51,701 bases of DNA from Sediminibacterium sp. Gen4 (lineage in GTDB: Bacteria; Bacteroidota; Bacteroidia; Chitinophagales; Chitinophagaceae). Position numbers and translations under genes: made by a program. Each line of letters begins with the position of its first letter. Position 1 is the stretch's first letter. The notes beneath the pieces are model-generated. The model was given only the letters and a program-made list of their open reading frames with translations. It made no database searches and had not been told where the DNA came from. The stretch covers positions 1-51,701 of the forward strand of contig JACBFI010000024.1 of the NCBI GenBank assembly GCA_013391385.1, read 5' to 3'. Of this stretch, positions 1 through 6,350 are shown in pieces.

Positions 1-6
1 TTTCAC

Positions 7-75
7 GCTCAATTGGATAGAGCATCCCGACTTTAGTCGGGAAGGTCATTGGTTCCCCTTCCTACGTCAGGGCAA
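7..75 (+). repeat. tRNA-like degenerate unit, copy 1
   Basis: The segment starts with a good tRNA D-arm (GCTCAATTGGATAGAGC), followed by an anticodon-like stem TCCCGA/TCGGGA and a variable-loop-like AAGGTCATTGGTTC. The acceptor stem and the second half of the T-arm are not recognisable, and the loop of the anticodon-like stem has the wrong size. It resembles a decayed tRNA of the Arg/Lys-type layout rather than a functional gene. A similar unit follows at 118-192. The window starts at or inside this unit, so its left border is unknown. Confidence 0.5.
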
Positions 76-85
76 TCCGGTTCAC

Positions 86-117
86 AAAGCCTCACAAATA
101 TGTGGGGCTTTTATTTT
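86..117 (+). terminator. rho-independent terminator after tRNA-like unit
   Basis: AAGCCTCACA and TGTGGGGCTT form a stem around an AATA loop (87-110), followed by TTATTTTAC. This arrangement is typical of a tRNA-gene terminator and supports the idea that the upstream unit descends from a tRNA gene. Confidence 0.7.
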
Positions 118-192
118 ACTCAATTGGATAAAACATCCCGATTACTATCGGCAAGGTCCATTGTTCCCCTTACTACGTCAGGGCAACTCGGT
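118..192 (+). repeat. tRNA-like degenerate unit, copy 2
   Basis: This is a diverged second copy of the unit at 7-75. It shares CTCAATTGGATA, CATCCCGA, AAGGTC, TTGTTCCCCTT and the block CTACGTCAGGGCAA. The D-arm is already broken (AAAACA for AGAGCA), so it is more decayed than copy 1. About 114 bp separate equivalent points, which suggests a tandem duplication. Confidence 0.5.
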
Positions 193-395
193 TCGTATAC
201 AAAGCAAAGAAGCCTAGGAATTACCTTTTGAAAGTTTCGATCTTCTCCAAAGGGCAATTATCAGGCATTATCTCTAACCAAAGTATGCCTTTATCTGTAG
301 GGTATGATAAGATGGGAATGAGATAAAGGGTTGAGAGGTACCGAATAGCTTGTGAATAAAAGGTTGCAGGATAACAAATAGGTAGTGAATGTATA

Positions 396-450
396 ACGCA
401 CATGAAACGGACTTATAACGGACTTATAACGCACCGATAACGGAACAATA
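396..450. repeat. Five 11-bp tandem repeats
   Basis: Five consecutive 11-bp units read ACGCACATGAA, ACGGACTTATA, ACGGACTTATA, ACGCACCGATA and ACGGAACAATA. The middle two are identical. A period of 11 bp puts equivalent bases on nearly the same face of the helix. The array lies about 115 bp upstream of the small membrane protein gene at 566. Apart from this array, the palindrome at 461-500 and the hairpin at 541-559, I see nothing in 232-560. Confidence 0.6.
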
Positions 451-460
451 ACCCTATCCC

Positions 461-500
461 ATTCAACTAGCTACGGACTTAAGCCTGGAGCTAGTTGAAT
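461..500. repeat. Long palindrome, CTTAAG-centred
   Basis: ATTCAACTAGCT (461-472) and AGCTAGTTGAAT (489-500) are perfect inverted 12-mers around an imperfectly paired core ACGGACTTAAGCCTGG. The core resembles the perfect palindrome at 1586-1613. The two together flank the membrane-protein/ABC gene pair. Confidence 0.75.
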
Positions 501-540
501 CAGGTGATTTAACGAACCCTTGATGGATTCCCTCATAAAG

Positions 541-559
541 CTTTTGTATTTTACAAAAG
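541..559. promoter_or_regulatory. Hairpin next to start codon
   Basis: CTTTTGT and ACAAAAG form a 7-bp stem with an ATTTT loop, ending six bases before the ATG at 566. No clear Shine-Dalgarno sequence is visible. The hairpin could be a leader structure of the following pair; that role is inference. Confidence 0.4.
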
Positions 560-565
560 CACAAC

Positions 566-877
566 ATGTTTAGGTATTTAAAAACCATACAAGCACTCTG
601 TACTTTTTATAAAAGCTATTGCTTCCTCTCGGTCTTGATAACTTTTTTCTGTGTAAGAACATTCTGGCTATATGGTTTTGCCAGTTTCGCAGGTATTTTT
701 TGGTTAAAAATTTTGACATTAGGTATAATCTTTTTCTTTGTGAATCAACTAAAAAAGAAAGAATATTACTACTATCGAAACTTAGGTATTGGAAAAACAT
801 TGCTTTGGACTGCTACTCTATTATTTGATTTTGTATTGTTTGTTGTTCTTCTCATCCTAACAAATCAATATTCATGA
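566..877 (+). CDS. Small membrane protein paired with ABC ATPase
   Basis: I do not recognise the family. The 103-residue product has about three hydrophobic segments (roughly residues 18-32, 36-58 and 80-99) and a basic, tyrosine-rich stretch between the last two (QLKKKEYYYYRNLGIGK), so it should sit in the inner membrane. There is no signal peptidase site. The gene ends inside the start of the ABC ATPase (ATGA overlap at 874-877), which implies translational coupling and a shared function. It is much smaller than a normal ABC permease, so it may be a minimal transmembrane subunit or an anchor for the ATPase. The ATG at 566 is the only plausible start. Local DNA is AT-rich compared with the flanking core genes. 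Confidence 0.7.
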   Translation: MFRYLKTIQALCTFYKSYCFLSVLITFFCVRTFWLYGFASFAGIFWLKILTLGIIFFFVNQLKKKEYYYYRNLGIGKTLLWTATLLFDFVLFVVLLILTNQYS

Positions 878-1527
878 AGCATGTATTAGAAGCGGATGGG
901 ATTCAGTTGGAATTCAATGGAAGAAAAATACTGTCTGATATTTATCTTAAATGCGAAACAGGTAAGATCACAGGATTATTAGGTAGAAATGGACAGGGAA
1001 AATCTTGTTTGATGAATATTATCTATGGTAGTTTGGCTTGTGAGAAATCTGTGAGATTTGATCGCATATCTATAAAAGAACCATATAAAAGAACAGACCT
1101 TATAAGATACCTGCCTCAATTTCATTATTTACCTAAGTCTTTATCCTTGCACCGCATCTTTACAGATTTCGAATTGGAGTACAGTGCGTTTTCAGGAAGA
1201 TTTCCTGAGTTTATGGGTAAACAAAAAGATACTATCGGAAGACTATCTGGCGGTGAACGAAGATTAGTGGAAATGTATGTACTTGTAAAATCAAAGTCTC
1301 AATTTGTTTTGTTGGATGAACCTTTCACACAATTAAACCCCATTCAAATTGAAAAAGCCAAGCTATTGTTACAGGAAGAAAAAGAAAACAAAGGCTTATT
1401 GATTACGGATCATATTTACAGACATGTTCTTGACATTGCCGACACTATTTACACTTTATCACAAGGAAAAACGCATACAACCAAAGATATCACTGATCTA
1501 GAAAGATTGGGATATATCAGCTCGTAG
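874..1527 (+). CDS. ABC transporter ATP-binding protein (LptB/LivF-like)
   Basis: The 217-residue product is a single nucleotide-binding domain. Walker A is GRNGQGKS (about residues 37-44), the Q-loop is in LPQFHY, the signature is LSGGE (about 124-128), Walker B is FVLLDEP (about 145-151) and the switch histidine is in ITDH. It ends soon after the H-loop, with no accessory domain, which gives the compact shape of LptB/LivF-type ATPases. Its only obvious membrane partner is the 103-residue protein whose gene overlaps it by 4 bp. No full-size permease or substrate-binding gene is adjacent, so substrate and direction are unknown. It could also drive a permease encoded elsewhere. Confidence 0.85.
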   Translation: MKHVLEADGIQLEFNGRKILSDIYLKCETGKITGLLGRNGQGKSCLMNIIYGSLACEKSVRFDRISIKEPYKRTDLIRYLPQFHYLPKSLSLHRIFTDFELEYSAFSGRFPEFMGKQKDTIGRLSGGERRLVEMYVLVKSKSQFVLLDEPFTQLNPIQIEKAKLLLQEEKENKGLLITDHIYRHVLDIADTIYTLSQGKTHTTKDITDLERLGYISS

Positions 1528-1585
1528 GGGTCCGGTTTTACTATATGCAAGCTTTCGATTTAAAATATTGTAGTATCCATTTCAA

Positions 1586-1613
1586 ATAGCTCCGGGCTTA
1601 AGCCCGGAGCTAT
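1586..1613. repeat. Perfect 28-bp palindrome between convergent genes
   Basis: ATAGCTCCGGGCTT is followed directly by its exact reverse complement, giving a 14-bp stem with no loop bases. It lies between the ends of the ABC ATPase gene and the metalloprotease gene and could act as a two-way terminator. Its CTTAAG centre and GGAGCTA edge match the palindrome at 461-500, so it also belongs to a dispersed repeat family. Confidence 0.8.
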
Positions 1614-1620
1614 CTAAAAA

Positions 1621-2376
1621 TTATTTCCCTCCATTCGCCCTCAAATCATTCAAACAATTCGCATCTAACTGAGGAATATTGTTATTCAGCATATTCATCA
1701 ATCCTGTGGTCTCAATGGTATAATACATCAAACAATTGGTATTGGTACAATGTGCACGATTATCGCCGTCTTCATGGGGTGTTACCATAGCGGTTCCATT
1801 ATTGACCAAACCCAGAATATGTCCGATCTCATGCAACAGCACACCCGACTCCACTTTCACCCTACTCGCTTGGTTGATGCCACCACTATTAGACTGAATG
1901 GTTTTACCAAACAAACAAACAGCTGTATTCCGGTAAGCAATGCCTACCACATTGCCTTTATCAAAACTCGCATCTGTGATATAGACATATACAGTTATTC
2001 TGTTTCCGTCTGTATATGCTGTACGATTTTTATCGGTAAAAGAAGTAATGTCTGCCACAGATACCACTGCTTTTCCGATCGTAGCTACCGGTTTACTTTG
2101 TATAGTGATACCTCCGGGTTTATTGAGCCTTTGCTCTAAAAAACTACGCAGGTTGGCAACTGACTGTTCCTGCAATTGCATACCCGGACCATATTGCAAT
2201 TCTACCGTTAGTGTAGTGTAGGTATCAGATACCAATAACTCAGTAGCGGATGCTCCCACATTTCTAAGATCATTGACACCTACCGGACCCGATAGAATAA
2301 CACTGGTCGTTTCTTTTTTACAGGATTGAAACAAAAAAGCAGACAATAGCAGCAGGGATAATAATGGCCTTTTCAT
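1621..2376 (-). CDS. Lipoprotein zinc metalloprotease, metzincin-like
   Basis: The 251-residue product begins with a lipoprotein signal (hydrophobic residues 5-15, lipobox FQSC with Cys about 19), so it is probably anchored in the outer membrane or surface. The zinc site is HEIGHILGLVN, an HExxHxxGxx motif in which the usual third histidine position is Asn. It is followed by a His/Asp-rich segment (PHEDGDNRAH) and CTNTNCLM, a Cx4CxM Met-turn like that of archaemetzincins. A histidine in the insert may be the third ligand. This family is often annotated in Bacteroidota as a membrane metalloprotease; substrate is unknown. The gene is monocistronic, convergent with the ABC ATPase. The start ATG at 2376 gives the complete signal peptide. 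Confidence 0.8.
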   Translation of the reverse strand: MKRPLLSLLLLSAFLFQSCKKETTSVILSGPVGVNDLRNVGASATELLVSDTYTTLTVELQYGPGMQLQEQSVANLRSFLEQRLNKPGGITIQSKPVATIGKAVVSVADITSFTDKNRTAYTDGNRITVYVYITDASFDKGNVVGIAYRNTAVCLFGKTIQSNSGGINQASRVKVESGVLLHEIGHILGLVNNGTAMVTPHEDGDNRAHCTNTNCLMYYTIETTGLMNMLNNNIPQLDANCLNDLRANGGK

Positions 2377-2617
2377 TTTTTTTGATTTGACTAAATATTC
2401 ATTTGAAAAAATGATGCCAAAATTGATCCATCTGAAAAAATGATGTAATAATCCGTCTATTTCAGCCTGTCAGCATACCATGATAAACCAATCATCCTAA
2501 AAACCCGCTTATATAAAACAGAAATGATATTTATGTATGAAATTTGGTTAATTTAGGGATGGATATCATGAACAAAATGATACCCTCCCCTGCCTGAAAT
2601 CCAACTTATGCAACTCT

Positions 2618-2638
2618 TCAGACAACCAGGTTGTCTGA
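2618..2638. promoter_or_regulatory. Perfect 10-bp inverted repeat before T9SS cargo gene
   Basis: TCAGACAACC and GGTTGTCTGA flank a single A, ending nine bases before the ATG at 2648. It may be an operator or an mRNA leader hairpin controlling access to the start. The rest of 2377-2617 is AT-rich, with no gene that I can see. Confidence 0.5.
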
Positions 2639-2647
2639 TATAACAGT

Positions 2648-4852
2648 ATGTATCAGAAGAAACACACGATGAAGTATTTGTTAGATTGTTGGTGTCGCAA
2701 AACAAAGGCAGTTGGGTCATTGATGGTATTGATGATCTGCATCAGCCATTACTCTTTCGCACAATGTCCTCCGAATATCGGTTTTGAAAAAGGTAATTTC
2801 GAGAATTGGGAAACCCTGAAAGGAACCATAGATGGAGGAGGCATTATTTCAATGTCTGCTCAAACACCTGATTTTTTTAATCATATCATACTAAGTGCTG
2901 ATAAGGATGGGAATTTAAATGATGAGTACGGTGGATTTCCAGTTGTTTGTCCAAATGGAAGTGGCTACTCAGTTAAACTAGGTTCTCCAACCGGAGGAAG
3001 AGATGCACATGGGCTTTCTTATACTTTTACAGTTCCAAAAACAAGTGGCGATTATAGCATTATTTATAATTACGCCGTAGTTCTTGAAAATCCAGGAGAT
3101 CATCAGCCCTTCCAGCAGCCTGTATTTTCAGTAAAAGTTTTTAACGTTACAGATAACAAGTATGTTGATTGTGGATCTTTTCAGTTTGTTGCTGCACCAA
3201 ACTTACCAGGATTCAAATTGTCAAATGCAGGAAGACCCAATGTCTATTATAAGGACTGGGCACCTATTACTTTGAAACTGCCTGGCTTTGAAGACAAAAC
3301 GCTTCGTTTGGAGTTTACTATAAATGACTGTACCCTAGGCGGACATTTTGGGTATGCATATATTGATATCAATGAAAACTGTACCACACCCATTACCGGT
3401 AATGTGTTTTGCACGGATGTCACCAATTTAACATTGACTGCCCCTTATGGCTTTCAAGGATATCGATGGTTTACAGAGGATTTTTCTACTAAGTTGGGTG
3501 AGAAAAATACATTGAAGCTCAATCCTGCACCACTCCCGGGTACAAGACTGGCTTTGGAAATTACCCCCTTCCCTAACCAAGGTTGTTTGGATACTTTGTA
3601 TACTACCGTTACCAAATCATTAGAACCATTTGTATTCAATGTAATTTCTGATATTGATGCGTGTAGAAAACCGGGCGTTGACCTAACACATCCGGATATT
3701 ACGAAAGGCAGTACGCCGAATATGAACTATGCCTATTTTGTAGACTTTGACGAATCGGTTTTTATTACCAACCCGAAATCAATCATTTATAGTAGTACGT
3801 ATTATATCAAGGCCAGTAATAAAGCGGGTTGTACAGATACCAAACCGGTTAATGTGGTCGTTCGTGAGAATCCTGTCGTTCGTGTTTTAAGCACGATTGC
3901 AGAATGTATCCCGAATACGGTTAACCTTCTTGATCCTGCTTTGGTAGCAGGCAATAGATCTGATTTGACGTATAGTTTCTGGGAAGATATCAACGCTACC
4001 AAACCTTTATTGAACCCTGGCGCTATTACAAAAACCGGTAACTATTACATTAAAGGTACTGATCTATTTAAGTGCTCGTCCACAGAACCTATTTACGTCA
4101 CCATTACTCCCCCACCGGTAACAGTAGTGAATAACGTGGTAGCCTGTGGTTCTTTGGTATTATCATCTGCAAACATCGCTGCAGGAAGCGATCCCACCGC
4201 CACTGTTTCTTATTGGAATGATGCCGCTGCAAGGGCTAGCCAATTATTGGACAATTCTCTAATTACCAATACCAAAAAGCTCTTTGTAAAAGTGACATCT
4301 ATTGCCGGATGTTCCGTGATTCGTCCGGCTAATATTACGATTCATCCTTATCCCGATTTTACCGTCGTAGATCCACCCACCGTTAAAATACCGAAGACCA
4401 TTAACTTAATGACAACGGTTCCTTTTAGCCAAAACTGGAGATACACCTACTGGGAAGATAGTGCTACCACAAAAACCTTATTCAATCCGGAACGAATTCT
4501 AAAGTCGGGTAAGTACTTCGTAAAAGCCACCAGTAATGAAGGTTGCACTGTGGTTCAACCGATCAATGTAAATATTGATGATGCCGATATTTTACCTTCT
4601 AATATTTTTTCGCCTAACGGAGATGGCATTAATGATTATTGGCTCATCCCATTGATTGAGTATTATCCGGAATCAACCATTGAGATATTTACACGGAATG
4701 GGCAATCTATTTATCGATCAAAGGGCTATACGCGTGTTTGGGATGGCAGATCAAATGATGGCAGTATTGTTCCCGTAGGCGTTTATTATTATCTCATCAA
4801 AGCATCGCCAAGATTAAAACCAGTATCCGGTACGGTTACTGTGATTTACTAA
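2648..4852 (+). CDS. Large secreted protein with gliding-type T9SS C-terminal domain
   Basis: The 734-residue product has an N-terminal signal peptide ending near SFAQ. An alternative start at 2669 (MKYLLDCW) gives a more usual signal peptide and may be the real one. Residues about 40-250 look like a carbohydrate-binding/jelly-roll type N-terminal region (NIGFEKGNFENW). Residues about 260-640 contain several cysteine-bearing Ig-like repeats of about 80 residues, each with a YYIKA or YFVKA strand and an A-x-x-x-x-C turn. The C-terminal 90 residues are the CHU_C/type B sorting domain (SPNGDGIND, IFTRNGQSIY, WDGRSNDG, VGVYYYLI). This domain directs type IX secretion through the outer membrane. 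The protein is probably an adhesin or surface component; no catalytic motif is visible. It stands alone as a transcription unit. Confidence 0.88.
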   Translation: MYQKKHTMKYLLDCWCRKTKAVGSLMVLMICISHYSFAQCPPNIGFEKGNFENWETLKGTIDGGGIISMSAQTPDFFNHIILSADKDGNLNDEYGGFPVVCPNGSGYSVKLGSPTGGRDAHGLSYTFTVPKTSGDYSIIYNYAVVLENPGDHQPFQQPVFSVKVFNVTDNKYVDCGSFQFVAAPNLPGFKLSNAGRPNVYYKDWAPITLKLPGFEDKTLRLEFTINDCTLGGHFGYAYIDINENCTTPITGNVFCTDVTNLTLTAPYGFQGYRWFTEDFSTKLGEKNTLKLNPAPLPGTRLALEITPFPNQGCLDTLYTTVTKSLEPFVFNVISDIDACRKPGVDLTHPDITKGSTPNMNYAYFVDFDESVFITNPKSIIYSSTYYIKASNKAGCTDTKPVNVVVRENPVVRVLSTIAECIPNTVNLLDPALVAGNRSDLTYSFWEDINATKPLLNPGAITKTGNYYIKGTDLFKCSSTEPIYVTITPPPVTVVNNVVACGSLVLSSANIAAGSDPTATVSYWNDAAARASQLLDNSLITNTKKLFVKVTSIAGCSVIRPANITIHPYPDFTVVDPPTVKIPKTINLMTTVPFSQNWRYTYWEDSATTKTLFNPERILKSGKYFVKATSNEGCTVVQPINVNIDDADILPSNIFSPNGDGINDYWLIPLIEYYPESTIEIFTRNGQSIYRSKGYTRVWDGRSNDGSIVPVGVYYYLIKASPRLKPVSGTVTVIY

Positions 4853-4903
4853 AGCGATATCCCTGAAGGATTCTGTATTTTCGCTGCATAAGCACAATGC
4901 CTT

Positions 4904-5596
4904 ATGGATGTGAAGATAGAAGCATCATGGAAAGCAGTTCTGAAAAACGAATTCACCAAGCCTTACTTTTTACAGGTTGCCACGCACCTGAAAACGGAAA
5001 GGGCTACAGGTGCTGTTATCTATCCGCCCGGATCTTTAATATTCAATGCTTTTTTTACAACACCATTTGATCAACTAAAAGTAGTGATACTTGGTCAAGA
5101 TCCTTATCATGGTCCCGGACAAGCACATGGGTTAAGTTTTTCAGTTCCGGAGGGTGTTCCTCCCCCACCTTCATTGGGCAATATTTATAAAGAGCTCAAT
5201 AAAGATATTGGTATGCCCATTCCCAAAACCGGCGACCTCACAAAATGGGCTACACAAGGGGTATTATTACTCAATGCAGTACTTACTGTAAGAGCCAATG
5301 AACCAGCCAGTCATGCCAAAATTGGTTGGATGGATTTTACAGATGCAGTGATTCGAAAAATATCGGATGAAAAAGAAGGCATTGTTTTTTTACTATGGGG
5401 AAGATTCGCACAAGAAAAACAAATACTCATTGATGAAACCAAACACCATGTACTTAAAGCAGCTCACCCTTCTCCTTTTAGTGCAGATAAAGGATTTTTT
5501 GGCTGCAAACATTTCAGCCGCACCAATGAGTTATTGATGAAACAAGGTCTCTCCCCCATTGATTGGAACTTGTCAACTGAAGCAACACCATCATGA
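4904..5596 (+). CDS. ung: Uracil-DNA glycosylase, family 1
   Basis: The enzyme removes uracil from DNA at the start of base excision repair. The 230-residue product has the usual length. The water-activating motif [16 protein letters not shown] (about residues 65-80) carries the catalytic Asp, and the DNA-intercalation loop HPSPFSA (about 189-195) carries the catalytic His, followed by GFFGCKHFS. The start at 4904 gives a standard N-terminus. The stop overlaps the ATG of plsC (ATGA at 5593-5596), so the two are co-translated, although their functions are not obviously related. Confidence 0.97.
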   Translation: MDVKIEASWKAVLKNEFTKPYFLQVATHLKTERATGAVIYPPGSLIFNAFFTTPFDQLKVVILGQDPYHGPGQAHGLSFSVPEGVPPPPSLGNIYKELNKDIGMPIPKTGDLTKWATQGVLLLNAVLTVRANEPASHAKIGWMDFTDAVIRKISDEKEGIVFLLWGRFAQEKQILIDETKHHVLKAAHPSPFSADKGFFGCKHFSRTNELLMKQGLSPIDWNLSTEATPS

Positions 5597-6345
5597 AAAA
5601 AAAGAACAATACTCCTTTCTGGAAATTGATAGTAGGTAGAATCATGGCAGCCTGGGCACTGATTCTTTTTATTGTTACCATGCTACCGGCTATTATTTTT
5701 TATCTCCCTTGTTTTCTGCTAAATGATCCTGCTAAAGCCAGTTGGCATAGACATGTTTCTCGCGTATGGATGTGGATCTATTTACATTTGATCGGATGTC
5801 CGCTGAAAGTAACCGGAAAAGAACATTTTGCCACACCTACCAATTATGTGATTGTTTGTAACCACAACAGTTTGATGGATGTTCCTGTGAGTACGCCATT
5901 CATGCCCAGACCTAATAAAACGATTGCTAAAAAGAGCTTTGCCAAGATTCCGCTTTTTGGATGGATCTATACTTTTGGCAGCGTATTGGTAGATCGGAAG
6001 AGTGATGAAAGTCGAAGAAAGAGTTATGAAGAAATGAAACGAATGTTAGCCATTGGGTTAGACATGCTCATCTACCCAGAAGGAACGCGAAACAGAACCC
6101 ATGATCCTTTAAAAAGCTTTTACGACGGCGCTTTCAGACTCGCAGTAGATACCGGAAAACCGGTCCTTCCGGTGATATTACTGCATACCAAAAAAGTATT
6201 ACCGGCACACTTATTCTTTTACCTGATGCCCCATCATCTTGAGATGCATTTTCTAACACCCGTTTCTACCCAAGGAAAATCAGCCGGTGAACTGAAAGAA
6301 GAAATATTTACCATCATGTGGAATTACTATCAGGAACATGCTTGA
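5593..6345 (+). CDS. plsC: 1-acyl-sn-glycerol-3-phosphate acyltransferase
   Basis: This membrane enzyme adds the second acyl chain to lysophosphatidic acid to make phosphatidic acid. The 250-residue product has an N-terminal membrane segment (about residues 12-40), the catalytic H-x4-D motif in CNHNSLMD (about 94-101), and the substrate-binding block YPEGTRNR (about 161-168). A third conserved patch is PVLPVIL. The length is normal. It overlaps ung by 4 bp and converges with the LptD-like gene, whose end lies five bases away at 6351. Confidence 0.93.
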   Translation: MKKKNNTPFWKLIVGRIMAAWALILFIVTMLPAIIFYLPCFLLNDPAKASWHRHVSRVWMWIYLHLIGCPLKVTGKEHFATPTNYVIVCNHNSLMDVPVSTPFMPRPNKTIAKKSFAKIPLFGWIYTFGSVLVDRKSDESRRKSYEEMKRMLAIGLDMLIYPEGTRNRTHDPLKSFYDGAFRLAVDTGKPVLPVILLHTKKVLPAHLFFYLMPHHLEMHFLTPVSTQGKSAGELKEEIFTIMWNYYQEHA

Positions 6346-6350
6346 TGTTA

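Noticed and set aside
49-231. 60-residue open frame across the tRNA-like units
   Set aside because: It runs through two repeats and a terminator hairpin, has no ribosome binding site, and repeats its own sequence because the DNA is duplicated.
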